Below, piece after piece: positions 16,235 through 25,873 of a stretch of 40,922 nucleotides of DNA. The position numbers and the translations under genes were made by a program. Numbering within the stretch: position 1 is the first letter of the stretch; the number at the start of each line of letters is the position of its first letter. The notes under the pieces are model-generated. The model did no database searches. It saw only the letters and a list, made by a program, of their open reading frames with translations, and had not been told where the DNA came from. This DNA comes from an uncultured Blastocatellia bacterium. Lineage in GTDB: Bacteria > Acidobacteriota > Blastocatellia > Pyrinomonadales > Pyrinomonadaceae. The DNA is taken from NCBI GenBank assembly GCA_946480785.1, contig CAMLLD010000059.1, forward strand, positions 1-40,922, in the 5' to 3' direction.

Positions 16235-17881
16235 CTAAGGTACGAGGCGCCAGTTGTTGTTTGGTTTGACGGGAACCGTTTTGTTTCGCTCGACCCAGTC
16301 GATGATCATTTCGCGGATCTCTTCGCTGGAGCGATAAACTACGGGCGCGTTCTTGTACATGGTATACCCACCGCCGCCGTTCACGCGATAGTTGTTCGTG
16401 GCGAGACGAAGCTTTCGCGTCGGTGAGAGCGGCTGGCCGCGAAAACGAAGGTTCTGAATGCGCTCGCCGAAGGGCTTCGAGATGTCGAGGTCGTAAGTGA
16501 CACCTTCGGCGATGTCGAAGTTGTAAGCGGGAATTTTTTCGTCGACTAAGTCAGACGGCGGCTTGCCCGGAACATACGCTTTGAAATACTTCGCGGAGTG
16601 TTCGAGCGCGTCTTTCAACTGCTGGCCCGTCACCTCCAACACAACTAGCGTGTTTTCGTAAACGTAAAGCCCGGCGATGTCGCGCACGCTCACCGGTCCT
16701 TTCGCGATGCGCGCCTCCGAATTGAAACTGGCCACCATCGAGACGTCCGCTTTGCCCGCTTCGAGTTGCACTTTCTGAATCAGATCGAGAATCGCCGTGT
16801 CGCGAAAACGCGCGTCCTTCGCGGTCAACTCTTCAGCCGACTGGCCGATGGTGCGCGCGAGCCACGCTTGCGTCTCTTTGTCATAAGGCTGCGCGATCTT
16901 CACTGCGTCCGGATCGGGTTCGACGCGGTCGTCCGCCGGCAACGTGCGCGCTGACTTCGCATAGACACGCCAACCGCCGTTCGCATTCTTTTGCAGGTAC
17001 AGATCCGCGCGCGCAAGATTTTTGCCCCAGTAGTTCGCCTGCGTCAGCAGTACGCCGTTGATGTAAAGCGACGGCACTTCACGATGCGTGTGGCCCATGA
17101 AGATCACATCCACGCCGGGCACTTGCTGCGCGATCGAGATCGCTTCGTTCTCGTGCGGCACTTGTCCGGGACTCACTTCCCCCGTGCGCAGGTCTTCCCC
17201 GAGTCCCATGTGCATCGCGATGATCACGACGTCGACCTTCTCGGTGTCGCGCAACACGCTGACCCACTTGCGCGCTTCGCTTACAGGCTCGTGAAACTCG
17301 AGTCCGGCGTAGTTTGGCGGGTTGTCCCAGTTGGGAATGCCGGGCGTCGTCAGACCGAGTATTCCGATCCTCACGCCCGCGACTTCCTTCACGATGTATG
17401 GCTTGTAGTGCGGCTGCTGTTTGGCGCTGTCGTAGGTGTTCGCCGATAGCCAGGGAAAATTTGCTTCCGCGCGCGCCTTTTCCAAAACTTTGAGACCGAA
17501 GTTGTACTCGTGATTACCGACGGTCATCGCGTCGTAGTTGAGCGAGTTCATCACGAGCATCATCGGATCGGGCGGCGCGTTGTTTTTGCGGTTGTGAAAC
17601 GATTCGAGCGGCGTGCCCTGGATCGTGTCGCCGGAATCGATCAGCAGCGAGTTGGGATTTTCTTTGCGCGTACGCTTGATGAGCGTCGCGATCTTCGCGA
17701 GACCGCGGTTGTCGGGTTTGTTGGTGTAGTAATCGATCGGATCGATGTTGCCGTGCAGATCGGTGGTGCCGAGAATGGTGATCTGCACGCGGTCGGGCAC
17801 GAAGCTGCGCGCCACGAGCACCAGCGCCAGCAGCACGACCAGCGTCATGAACGAGTGTAAAAACGGCGAACGTTTCTTCAT
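16235..17881 (-). CDS. Exported 5'-nucleotidase / UDP-sugar hydrolase family metallophosphatase
   Basis: 548 residues. An N-terminal signal or anchor (LVVLLALVLVARSFV, 14-28) is followed by a calcineurin-like metallophosphatase domain with all metal motifs: D41-x-H43 (TTDLHGN), DSGDT (82-86), GNHEYN (122-127), H224 and GHTH (263-266). A 5'-nucleotidase C-terminal domain follows (about 355-520). By family knowledge it hydrolyses nucleotides or related phosphoesters outside the cytoplasm. Its ATG overlaps the glycosyltransferase stop (ATGA), so the two are co-translated, and the sigma54 regulator follows after 18 nt. Why these functions share an operon is unclear. Confidence 0.92.
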   Translation of the reverse strand: MKKRSPFLHSFMTLVVLLALVLVARSFVPDRVQITILGTTDLHGNIDPIDYYTNKPDNRGLAKIATLIKRTRKENPNSLLIDSGDTIQGTPLESFHNRKNNAPPDPMMLVMNSLNYDAMTVGNHEYNFGLKVLEKARAEANFPWLSANTYDSAKQQPHYKPYIVKEVAGVRIGILGLTTPGIPNWDNPPNYAGLEFHEPVSEARKWVSVLRDTEKVDVVIIAMHMGLGEDLRTGEVSPGQVPHENEAISIAQQVPGVDVIFMGHTHREVPSLYINGVLLTQANYWGKNLARADLYLQKNANGGWRVYAKSARTLPADDRVEPDPDAVKIAQPYDKETQAWLARTIGQSAEELTAKDARFRDTAILDLIQKVQLEAGKADVSMVASFNSEARIAKGPVSVRDIAGLYVYENTLVVLEVTGQQLKDALEHSAKYFKAYVPGKPPSDLVDEKIPAYNFDIAEGVTYDLDISKPFGERIQNLRFRGQPLSPTRKLRLATNNYRVNGGGGYTMYKNAPVVYRSSEEIREMIIDWVERNKTVPVKPNNNWRLVP

Positions 17882-19503
17882 CGCTTAACGAAAACTTCAG
17901 CCGCGGTAGCGTCTCCAAACTTCACTTCATGAACTCGCTCGAACCGAGCACGCACGGCCTCGAGCTCGTCGCGGTTCTCGAAATAAGTCCGTCCGCTCTG
18001 CACGATCACGTAAACGGGACCGGGCGCGGCGGTCACATCAAAGTCGCGTGACGAGATCACCTGCGAATTCAAATCCGTGCGGCCGAAAGCGGAAAGATAA
18101 TAACGCACGACGCCGGGTGTTTCGTTAGCAATCGTCGCTCCCTGCGGCGCGTTGTCGCAAACAACCTTCACCGCCTCACGCACGCCGTCGTCGTAAAACT
18201 CATCGTGCGGAAAGAAGTAACCCGCTCTGCCACCACCGAGCGCATTCGTGTAAAGCGCATAGTGTGGACCATGCGCAAACGCCGTCCACGCGGGCAACAA
18301 GACGAACAACACCGCCGCGATCGCCGGCAACACGACGGACGCGCGCGGCGAACCGGGAAATCGCCGGTGCGCGCACTGAATCAACGCCACCACGCCCGCC
18401 GCCGCGGTCATGTAAACGAACGGCATCAGCGACAGCGTGTAGCGCAACCACTTCGCGCCGATCAGCGAGTAAGGCACGAGCCAAAACAGCAACATGAACA
18501 GCAGAAACGTATAGCCCACGTTGCGCCAACGCTTGATCGAAATCACCAGCCCGATCGCAAAAGCGAGCAGCGTCACGAGCGGCACTTTCACCGCGAGAAA
18601 CAACAGATAGAAGTAGAGCGGCGTGCCCCAGAACGGAGTGCTCGACATGTTGTTCTTGTAGAGGTGGCCCGCGAACAGGTAACCGGAGTGCGTAAGCAGC
18701 TTCTCACCCATGTACGCATTCATGTAATCCCACACGGACGGCAGCAACACCGTCGGACTCGCGATCACAAACACAGCGATAATGCCCAGATAGAACCAGC
18801 CGGGAGTCTTGCCTGCCGGTTCGCCGGGTTGTGGCTTGCGGACGCGCGAGTTGTGATGAAAGAGCATGTTCAGCCCGAAGTAATGCGGAAAATACTTCGA
18901 GGCGATCATGAGACCAAACGAGACGGCGCTGGCCGCATAGCGGCGCATTCGTGAGGCGTGTTCGAGCGTCGAAATCTGCTTGGCGCGCAGGAAGAAATAG
19001 AAACCGAAGAGCATGAAGAAGACGAGCAACGTGTCTTCTTTGCCGATGCGATTATGTGTGATCGCGTTAATGCCGACGGCCCAGAACGCCGCCGCGAGGA
19101 GGGCCGTTCGCTGATCGAAAAAAGCAGCCGTTAACAGAAAGAGCGGAATCACCGTTAGTGCGCCGATGATGGCATTCGGCAAACGCAGCGCTGCTTCTTC
19201 GCTCTCCACCGGCGCACCGCGCAGCGACGCCCACATCAACAGCTTCATCAGCATCGGGTGCTCGGAATTCGCGGAGAAGTCACCGCGCTCGTACGCGTGA
19301 ATGGCCTCGAGTTTGTTCATCTCGTCTTCGGCAAACCCGATTGCATCGAGCTGCGTGACGCGGAGGCCGAAGCCGAGAAGAATCAGCAACGCGAGGGTAC
19401 CAACGATGGTCCAATCGAGCGTTGTGCTTACACCGAGCCGGTCAGTTCGCGGAACACTAATGGCGTGGGGCGCTGATGAATCGAGGTTTAAGTTCTCTGC
19501 CAC
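17878..19503 (-). CDS. Polytopic membrane glycosyltransferase, GT39/PMT (ArnT-like) family
   Basis: About 541 residues from a GTG at 19503 (AAGG 8 nt upstream); a TTG at 19521 is the alternative. It has an early acidic motif in the first extracytoplasmic loop (LDAIGFAEDEMNKLEAIHAY), then HPMLMKL, and many hydrophobic helices, as in dolichyl-phosphate-mannose or undecaprenyl-linked glycosyltransferases. These transfer sugars from a lipid carrier on the outer face of the membrane. A C-terminal soluble part (about 430-541) follows the last helix. It is the first gene of the operon with the 5'-nucleotidase (4-bp overlap). The acceptor is unknown; glycosylation of exported proteins or envelope lipids is likely. 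Confidence 0.85.
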   Translation of the reverse strand: MAENLNLDSSAPHAISVPRTDRLGVSTTLDWTIVGTLALLILLGFGLRVTQLDAIGFAEDEMNKLEAIHAYERGDFSANSEHPMLMKLLMWASLRGAPVESEEAALRLPNAIIGALTVIPLFLLTAAFFDQRTALLAAAFWAVGINAITHNRIGKEDTLLVFFMLFGFYFFLRAKQISTLEHASRMRRYAASAVSFGLMIASKYFPHYFGLNMLFHHNSRVRKPQPGEPAGKTPGWFYLGIIAVFVIASPTVLLPSVWDYMNAYMGEKLLTHSGYLFAGHLYKNNMSSTPFWGTPLYFYLLFLAVKVPLVTLLAFAIGLVISIKRWRNVGYTFLLFMLLFWLVPYSLIGAKWLRYTLSLMPFVYMTAAAGVVALIQCAHRRFPGSPRASVVLPAIAAVLFVLLPAWTAFAHGPHYALYTNALGGGRAGYFFPHDEFYDDGVREAVKVVCDNAPQGATIANETPGVVRYYLSAFGRTDLNSQVISSRDFDVTAAPGPVYVIVQSGRTYFENRDELEAVRARFERVHEVKFGDATAAEVFVKR

Positions 19504-19639
19504 GGAGCAAGCCTTGATCAATACTCGTACCGGTCGTTGTTAGCCTGGAACGGATGCTTTATGGTAATAAACCTTCGTCAGCGTTGCCAAAAGTCGCCTA
19601 CGCCTGGCGGGATAAGATGGCAGCACTCGCTCCTTTGAG

Positions 19640-20737
19640 ATGGACAACTTAGTCACTTCCAATATTCGTCAACGGCCGATTCGCACGCTCGTTAGTGTCG
19701 CGGGTATCGCGCTCGGCGTCGCCCTGATCATGCTGTTCACGGGACTCGCACGCGGCATGTCCAACGACCTGCAGCGCCGCGCGAGCAACGTCCGCGCGGA
19801 GCTCATCTTCATGCGGCCCGGTTCGCTGCAGTTGACCGCGAGCACTGCGAACCTCGATACGCGTTACATCGATCGACTAAAAGCAATCGACGGCGTCGAA
19901 GAAGCATTGGCCGTGATTCGCTACTTCTCGCAAGGCAAAGGCGGCATCGGTATCGAACAGATCGACGGTGTTGATTGGGACGCTTACGCGCGCATGAACG
20001 GTTTGACGATGACGGCCGGCCACGGGCCGCAAAGCAACGATGAAATCGTCATCGACGAAACGAAGGCGCAGAACAATAACCTTCACGTTGGTGACACACT
20101 CAAACCGCTCGGCACGAAGGAGTATCGCATCGCGGGAATCTACACGCCGGAGTCCGGCGCGCGCGTGAAGATGTCGCTCGCGGCGATGCAGGAAGCGCTC
20201 GAGACGCCCGGCAAATGCACGTTCATCTTTGTGAAGCTGCGGAATTCGGATCAAGTCGACGCGATGGCGAGGCGGATCGATCAGGAACTGCCCGGAAACA
20301 CGATCCAGCCGACGCGCGATGTGTTCACAAGTTTTGAAAAGAGTATTCCTTACCTCGGCGTGTTTCTGCGTGTGTTGGTAGGACTCGCGGCTGTCGTGAG
20401 CGCGCTGGTCGTGATGCTGGCGATGTACACGACAATCACGGAACGCACGCGCGAGATCGGAATCCTGAAAGCGATGGGTGCGTCACGTGGTTACATCGTC
20501 GGCATTATCGAAAAGGAAGCCATCGTGATCAGCATCATCGGCTTGATCGCGGGTTTCGCAGTGTCGATCATCGCAGGCTACTTGATTCATCGCGCGTACG
20601 GGCTCGTCTTCGAATATAGCTGGACGTGGGCGACGGTCGCGGCGGCGATCGGTTTGATTGGCGGCGTGCTTGGAGCTTTGTATCCGGCGTGGCGTGCGTC
20701 GAATCTCGACCCGGTCAACGCACTCGCTTACGAATGA
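19640..20737 (+). CDS. FtsX/MacB-type ABC transporter permease
   Basis: 365 residues with the MacB architecture: TM1 (about 14-36), a periplasmic domain (about 37-235), then three C-terminal helices (about 238-262, 285-312, 328-350). The FtsX signature ITERTREIGILKAMGASRGY precedes TM3. It starts with DNLVTSNIRQRPIRTLVSVA, typical for this group. By family knowledge such permeases work with a LolD/MacB-type ATPase, in mechanotransmission or lipoprotein/antibiotic export. No ATPase gene is adjacent in this window. It diverges from the glycosyltransferase and converges with the flippase-like gene (10-bp 3' overlap). The Shine-Dalgarno is weak. Confidence 0.9.
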   Translation: MDNLVTSNIRQRPIRTLVSVAGIALGVALIMLFTGLARGMSNDLQRRASNVRAELIFMRPGSLQLTASTANLDTRYIDRLKAIDGVEEALAVIRYFSQGKGGIGIEQIDGVDWDAYARMNGLTMTAGHGPQSNDEIVIDETKAQNNNLHVGDTLKPLGTKEYRIAGIYTPESGARVKMSLAAMQEALETPGKCTFIFVKLRNSDQVDAMARRIDQELPGNTIQPTRDVFTSFEKSIPYLGVFLRVLVGLAAVVSALVVMLAMYTTITERTREIGILKAMGASRGYIVGIIEKEAIVISIIGLIAGFAVSIIAGYLIHRAYGLVFEYSWTWATVAAAIGLIGGVLGALYPAWRASNLDPVNALAYE

Positions 20738-21783
20738 TCGCCGGAGAGGCCTTTTAGTGAGAGGCCTCTCTTCCAGATCAAAACGATTCCCACGGCGCTC
20801 CAGAAAATATCCCGGCCTTTGCGAATGATCGCGAGCGTCACGCCGATGCCGCGCGCGAAGCCGAGCACCTTTGAAACCTGACCCGTCCCGCCTTCGTCAA
20901 CCCCCGCACGCAACGGAATAAACTTGAACGCCACGTTGATGATTCGGTTTACTGATTCGAGTATGAACGCCTGCCGCAGCGACGGCGCGACCGGACTGAT
21001 GAACGAGAGCGTCGCGTAGATCTCCGCCACGCCCGCGAGGTGGAAACACATGTCCAACGCGAAGATCGAGAGAAAGCTTTGCCGGCTGCGTTGGTAGAAA
21101 CCGAAGATGCGTTCTTCGAGCGCCTGCACGCGCGGCGCGATCTTCGCGACGAGCTTCGGCGCGACGCCGTGACGGCCGAAGAACCTGAGCGTGCCGCTGA
21201 GAAATCTCGTCTCGCTGCGGAGCAAAAAATAACCCGCGGGAATGATGATGAGCGTCGTGATGAGCGCGCCGATGCTCGCGTAGCGCAATCCCTTCGGCAG
21301 CGAAAAACTCAGCAGCAGCGTCGCCGTTCCGGCAAAGATAAACAGCGCCACCGACAGCGCGTAGAAAATGTTTTCGACTGCGAGTGCGGAGAGCCCCACC
21401 AGCAACGGCAAGCGGTCTTTTACAAACACCGCTTTCGATGGTTCACTGACGGCAACACTCGCGAACGGAATGATGTTGCCGAGCGCGTCGCCCATGAGGC
21501 GCGCGGCGACCGCGTCGCGAAACGGCAGTCGATAAGGTTCTTCGACGCAACGCATCCACGCGAGTGCGCGCACGATGTAACGAATGCTGGAGATCGCGAG
21601 GATGATGATGAAGCCGTAGCCGAGCCGTTGAATGCCGGAAACAATCTCGCCGATGCCAGCGTGTCGCACGAAGTACGCGAACAGCAGCAGGCCCAGCACG
21701 CCGAAAATAATTCCGAGTGGCGCGAATCTGCTGCTACGCGCGCGCGGCTCGCTCGGCTGAACCTCAGGATTTTCAACGGCCAT
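20728..21783 (-). CDS. YbhN/LPG-synthase-TM family flippase-like membrane protein
   Basis: 351 residues from the ATG at 21783; an in-frame TTG at 21849 would add an unlikely soluble tail. It has about eight hydrophobic helices and the family motifs LGYGFIIILAISSIRYIVRA, LMGDALGNIIPFASV, AVENIFYALSVALF and, near the C-terminus, PLRAGVDEGGTGQV. The family (lysylphosphatidylglycerol synthetase membrane domain, UPF0104) is thought to move lipids or glycolipids across the membrane; here no synthetase domain is present. It may serve the nearby membrane glycosyltransferase, though it is in a separate transcript (inference). Confidence 0.85.
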   Translation of the reverse strand: MAVENPEVQPSEPRARSSRFAPLGIIFGVLGLLLFAYFVRHAGIGEIVSGIQRLGYGFIIILAISSIRYIVRALAWMRCVEEPYRLPFRDAVAARLMGDALGNIIPFASVAVSEPSKAVFVKDRLPLLVGLSALAVENIFYALSVALFIFAGTATLLLSFSLPKGLRYASIGALITTLIIIPAGYFLLRSETRFLSGTLRFFGRHGVAPKLVAKIAPRVQALEERIFGFYQRSRQSFLSIFALDMCFHLAGVAEIYATLSFISPVAPSLRQAFILESVNRIINVAFKFIPLRAGVDEGGTGQVSKVLGFARGIGVTLAIIRKGRDIFWSAVGIVLIWKRGLSLKGLSGDHS

Positions 21784-21942
21784 CGGCGTACGGTACCACA
21801 CGGCTTCGAGCGGTTGGCAACCAGTATGCCGCCTGCCGATCTGTAACAACCGAAGTAAAAACAGGCCAAGTTTGCCGGAAGCTTCGCCGGTCGATTATCA
21901 TGCTTCGTTCATTCTGAGTCCGACATAACGAGCATTACACAC

Positions 21943-23124
21943 ATGAGTCAATCCCAAACAGCTCTGGCGCAATCCGCTGCCACTCCGCTCACGACACTTT
22001 CCGAAGACGAGACGATGTTTCGCTCCAGCGTCCGCGAGTTTGCCGAAGGCGAACTGCGACCGCGCGTCGAGCATATGGACGAGCACGCCAAACTCGATCC
22101 CGCGATCATCAGCCAGTGTTTTCAACTCGGTTTGATGGGCATCGAAACGCCCGAAGAGTATGGCGGCGCGGGCGCTAATTTCTTCACCGCGATTCTCGCC
22201 GTGGAAGAGCTTTCGCGCGTCGACGCCTCGGTGGGAGTCTTTGTCGACGTGCAAAACACGCTCGTCAACAACGCCTTCATTCGCTGGGCGACACCCGAGC
22301 AAAAAGAAAAATACCTCACGCGACTCGCGAGCGAACAAGTCGGCGCGTACGCACTGAGCGAACCCGGTTCGGGCTCCGACGCTTTCGCGATGCAAACACG
22401 CGCCGTCGATAAAGGCGATCATTACCTGCTCAACGGCCGCAAGCTCTGGATCACCAACGGCATCGAAGCCGAGATCTTCGTCCTGTTTGCGAATGCGAAC
22501 CCGGAAGCCGGTTACAAAGGCATCACGGCGTTCATCGTCGAGAAGAGTTTTCCCGGTTTTTCGATCGGCAAAAAGGAAAACAAACTCGGCATTCGCGCGT
22601 CGTCGACAGTCGAACTGATTCTCGAAGATTGCCAGGTGCCGAAAGAGAACATCCTCGGCGAGGCCGGCAAGGGTTACAAGATCTCGATCGAGACGCTGAA
22701 CGAAGGACGCATCGGCATCGGCGCGCAAATGATCGGCATCGCCACCGGCGCGTTGGAAGCCGCACTCGCTTACACGGGCGAGCGGCAACAGTTCGGCAAG
22801 TCGATCAACCAGTTTCAGGCGGTGCAATTCCAACTCGCCGAGATGGCGACTGAGCTCGAAGCCGCGCGTCTCATGGTTTACAACGCTGCGCGCATGAAAG
22901 ACGCCGGCATCAACTTCGTCAAAGAAGCAGCGATGGCGAAGCTTTATTCGTCGCGCGTCGCCGAGCGCGTCAGCTCGAAAGCGATCGAGCTCTACGGCGG
23001 CTACGGTTATGTCAAGGATTATCCGGTCGAGAAATACTGGCGCGACTCGAAGATCGGCGCCATCTACGAAGGCACTTCGAACATGCAGTTGCAGACCATA
23101 GCCAAGCTAATCATTGGAAAGTAA
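21943..23124 (+). CDS. Acyl-CoA dehydrogenase
   Basis: 393 residues, the usual length for this FAD enzyme. The N-terminal helical domain is at about 20-130, the beta domain has AYALSEPGSGSDAFAMQT (about 136-153) and LWITNG, and the C-terminal helical domain has the family motif QFGKSINQFQAVQFQLAEMA. The catalytic base is in the sequence IYEGTSNMQLQTIA near residue 375, as in short- and branched-chain acyl-CoA dehydrogenases. It oxidises an acyl-CoA to the enoyl-CoA and passes electrons to ETF. It is the first gene of an operon with a TPR protein and a 2-oxoacid dehydrogenase E1 fusion, which fits branched-chain amino acid catabolism. The Shine-Dalgarno before the ATG is weak. Confidence 0.95.
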   Translation: MSQSQTALAQSAATPLTTLSEDETMFRSSVREFAEGELRPRVEHMDEHAKLDPAIISQCFQLGLMGIETPEEYGGAGANFFTAILAVEELSRVDASVGVFVDVQNTLVNNAFIRWATPEQKEKYLTRLASEQVGAYALSEPGSGSDAFAMQTRAVDKGDHYLLNGRKLWITNGIEAEIFVLFANANPEAGYKGITAFIVEKSFPGFSIGKKENKLGIRASSTVELILEDCQVPKENILGEAGKGYKISIETLNEGRIGIGAQMIGIATGALEAALAYTGERQQFGKSINQFQAVQFQLAEMATELEAARLMVYNAARMKDAGINFVKEAAMAKLYSSRVAERVSSKAIELYGGYGYVKDYPVEKYWRDSKIGAIYEGTSNMQLQTIAKLIIGK

Positions 23125-23125
23125 C

Positions 23126-23446
23126 GTGAGCAGTAACCGCATACAACTCTTCGAGCAGATGCTCGCAAACGATCCCGAAAACACCTCGGTGCTTTTCGGT
23201 CTGGCGAAAGAGTATGAGAAAGCGGGACGCGACCGGGAGTTGATCGAGACGCTGAACTCTTATCTCGAAAAGTTTGACGACCAGGGAAATGCTTACGGCA
23301 TGTTAGCGAGCGCGTACGAGCGCAGCGGCGAACACGATAAGGCGCGCGAAGCTTACGAGCGTGGTATCGAGACGGCGCAACGCCACGGACATCCGGGCAT
23401 GGCAGAAGAATACCGCATGATGCTGGCGGGTGATTATGAACACTGA
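23126..23446 (+). CDS. Small TPR protein
   Basis: 106 residues from a GTG at 23126, one base after the acyl-CoA dehydrogenase stop, with GGAAAG 5 nt upstream; a TTG at 23114 is the alternative. It contains about two and a half tetratricopeptide repeats ([40 protein letters not shown]), so it is a helical protein-binding scaffold. It has no signal peptide. Its 3' end overlaps the E1 gene by 11 bp, so production of the three proteins is coupled. It may help assemble one of the neighbouring enzymes (inference). Confidence 0.85.
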   Translation: MSSNRIQLFEQMLANDPENTSVLFGLAKEYEKAGRDRELIETLNSYLEKFDDQGNAYGMLASAYERSGEHDKAREAYERGIETAQRHGHPGMAEEYRMMLAGDYEH

Positions 23447-25643
23447 CACTAAAGTTTTGAAGTTGGTCCGCAAGGCGGAGGCCGCGGAGTCTGTGGAAGA
23501 CAATGTCGCCGAGTTGGCGCCGCGATCCGTTCCCACCGCGGTTTCCAAAGAGCAACAATTACCGGATCACAAACTGCTGCTCGAGATGTATCGCACGATG
23601 TACCTCTCGCGCAAGCTCGACGACAAAGAGATTCAGTTGAAGGGCCAGAACCGGATCTTCTTCCAGATCAGCGGCGCGGGCCACGAAGCGATCCTCGCCG
23701 CCGCAGGTGTCGTGTTGAAGCCGAGCTACGATTGGTTCTATCCGTACTATCGCGATCGCGCGCTCTGTTTGCAGCTCGGCATGACGCCGCTCGAAATGTT
23801 GCTCTCGGCTGTCGGCGCGGAAGCCGATCCAAACTCGCACGGCCGGCAAATGCCCTCGCACTGGGGCCACAAAAAACTCAACATCGTTTCGCAGTCGTCG
23901 CCCACGGGCACGCAGCTCTTGCAAGCGGTCGGTTGCGCGGAAGCGAGTTATCGTTTCGAGCTTATTCCGGAGTTGCAGAAACGCACGGCTGAGTTTCACC
24001 ACGACGAAGTCACGTACGTTTCGGTCGGCGACGGCACAACGAGCGAAGGCGAGTTTTGGGAAGCGCTGAACACGGCGTGCAATCTGAAGCTGCCGGTGGT
24101 TTTTCTGATTGAAGATAACGGTTACGCGATCAGTGTACCGGTGGAAGTGCAGACTGCGGGTGGCGATGTATCAAAGCTCGTCGAGGGATTTCCCGGACTC
24201 TACTTGCAACGCTGCGACGGCACCGATGCGATCGAATCGCTCGAAACGATGCGTCGTGCGGTTGATTACTGCCGGCAGCGCAAAGGTCCCGCGCTGGTCC
24301 ATGCGAAAGTCATTCGTCCTTATTCACACTCGTTGTCCGACGATGAAAAGCTTTACCGCCCGGACGAAGAACGTTCGAGCGACGCCGAGCGCGATCCGGT
24401 AAAACGTTTCGGCGCTTTACTGATCGATTCCGGTGTGATCGATCAGGAAGGTCTGCAACGGATCAAGAACGAAGCCGACGCGGCGGTGAACGAGGCCGCT
24501 GACCGCGCGATCGAGAGTCCGCAACCGGCCCCGGACACCGCGCTGAAGTACATCTTCTCGCCGGACGTCGATCCGACTTCGAAAGCTTTCGACACCGAAG
24601 ATCAGGTCCAGCTTTCGGGCAATCCCGGCACGATGGTCGATCTGATCAATCGCACTTTACACACCGAGATGGCGCGCGATCCGGGCATCGTCGTGTTTGG
24701 CGAAGACGTGGCCGACTGCTCGCGCGAGCAATATCTCGAAAGCGTCAAAGGCAAAGGCGGAGTTTTCAAAGTCACTGCGAACCTGCAACGCAACTTCGGC
24801 GGCGCGCGCGTGTTCAATTCACCACTCGCCGAAGCAAACATCGTCGGCCGCGCGATTGGCATGGCGACGCGTGGTTTGAAGCCCGTGGTCGAGATTCAGT
24901 TCTTCGATTACATCTGGCCCGCGGTGCACCAGATTCGCAACGAGCTGGCGTTGATGCGCTGGCGTTCGGGCAACGACTGGAAGTCGCCGGTGGTAGTTCG
25001 TGTTCCGATCGGTGGCTATCTGAAGGGTGGCGCCATCTATCACTCGCAGTCAGGAGTGTCGACGTTCACGCAGATTCCCGGTTTGCGCGTGATCTATCCT
25101 TCGAACGCGCTCGACGCGAATGGTCTGTTGCGCACCGCGATTCGCTGCGACGATCCGGTGCTGTTTCTCGAACACAAACATCTCTATCGCCAGGCGTACA
25201 ACAAGTCGGCCTATCCCGGCGACGACTTCATGATCCCGTTCGGCAAAGCAAAGAAGGTACGCGAAGGCAAGGACCTCACGATCGTCACTTACGGAGCGTT
25301 AGTGCAACGCTCGATCGTTGCGGCGAAACAGGCGGAACAGGAAGGCGTGAGCGTCGAAATCATCGATCTGCGCAGTCTCGTTCCTTACGACTGGAACGCG
25401 ATCGCCGAGTCAGTAAAACGAACGAGCCGCGTAATTGTGGCCCACGAAGATTCACTCTCGTTTGGTTACGGCGCGGAGATCGCCGCGCGCATCGCCAACG
25501 AGCTTTTCGAATATCTCGATGCGCCCGTGAAGCGCGTTTGCGCACTCGACACGTTCGTCGCTTACGCGCCGCAACTCGAGGATGCAATACTTCCGCAAGT
25601 TTCCGATGTCGCGAAAGCAATCTTCGAGATCAAGTCTTACTGA
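23436..25643 (+). CDS. Fused alpha-beta 2-oxoacid dehydrogenase E1 (branched-chain type)
   Basis: 735 residues from the ATG at 23436 (a GTG at 23430 is also possible). The alpha half (about 45-350) has the thiamine diphosphate motif [18 protein letters not shown], ending IEDN (about 198-228). The beta half (about 395-735) has [41 protein letters not shown] and the transketolase C-terminal domain ([14 protein letters not shown]). By family knowledge the E1 decarboxylates a 2-oxoacid and loads the acyl group onto lipoyl-E2; the acidic loops and partner genes favour branched-chain substrates over pyruvate. No E2 or E3 gene is present here. The fusion of the two subunits is known in several phyla. 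It is the third gene of the operon. Confidence 0.93.
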   Translation: MNTDTKVLKLVRKAEAAESVEDNVAELAPRSVPTAVSKEQQLPDHKLLLEMYRTMYLSRKLDDKEIQLKGQNRIFFQISGAGHEAILAAAGVVLKPSYDWFYPYYRDRALCLQLGMTPLEMLLSAVGAEADPNSHGRQMPSHWGHKKLNIVSQSSPTGTQLLQAVGCAEASYRFELIPELQKRTAEFHHDEVTYVSVGDGTTSEGEFWEALNTACNLKLPVVFLIEDNGYAISVPVEVQTAGGDVSKLVEGFPGLYLQRCDGTDAIESLETMRRAVDYCRQRKGPALVHAKVIRPYSHSLSDDEKLYRPDEERSSDAERDPVKRFGALLIDSGVIDQEGLQRIKNEADAAVNEAADRAIESPQPAPDTALKYIFSPDVDPTSKAFDTEDQVQLSGNPGTMVDLINRTLHTEMARDPGIVVFGEDVADCSREQYLESVKGKGGVFKVTANLQRNFGGARVFNSPLAEANIVGRAIGMATRGLKPVVEIQFFDYIWPAVHQIRNELALMRWRSGNDWKSPVVVRVPIGGYLKGGAIYHSQSGVSTFTQIPGLRVIYPSNALDANGLLRTAIRCDDPVLFLEHKHLYRQAYNKSAYPGDDFMIPFGKAKKVREGKDLTIVTYGALVQRSIVAAKQAEQEGVSVEIIDLRSLVPYDWNAIAESVKRTSRVIVAHEDSLSFGYGAEIAARIANELFEYLDAPVKRVCALDTFVAYAPQLEDAILPQVSDVAKAIFEIKSY

Positions 25644-25764
25644 AACTTTAGCGACAAATCCGTGAGCAGATCTAAGCGGCTATAGCAGTACAGCCGTGTA
25701 TTGTTCTGTTCCGCACACCGCTTCATCTCTCGCTCCATACACCCGCGTTTCGCACTTCTCAGTT

Positions 25765-25779
25765 GGGCATAAAGCTTGC
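25765..25779 (+). promoter_or_regulatory. Candidate sigma54 (-24/-12) promoter
   Basis: GGGCAT-AAAGC-TTGC matches the TGGCAC-N5-TTGC consensus with two mismatches and exact GG-to-GC spacing. Transcription would start near 25791, leaving an 83-nt leader before the secreted RskA-like gene. The surrounding 25644-25873 gap has no gene. It also contains a hairpin CGGCT-N10-AGCCG (about 25677-25696) and a palindrome AATCGCGATT just before the ribosome site. Confidence 0.4.
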
Positions 25780-25873
25780 GGAAACAGTCTTGAAAACGCC
25801 TGTGTGCGTCTCCCCGACATCGTTCCCCCGACAATTAATCGCGATTGATTAGACACAAGGGAGGTACAACTGA

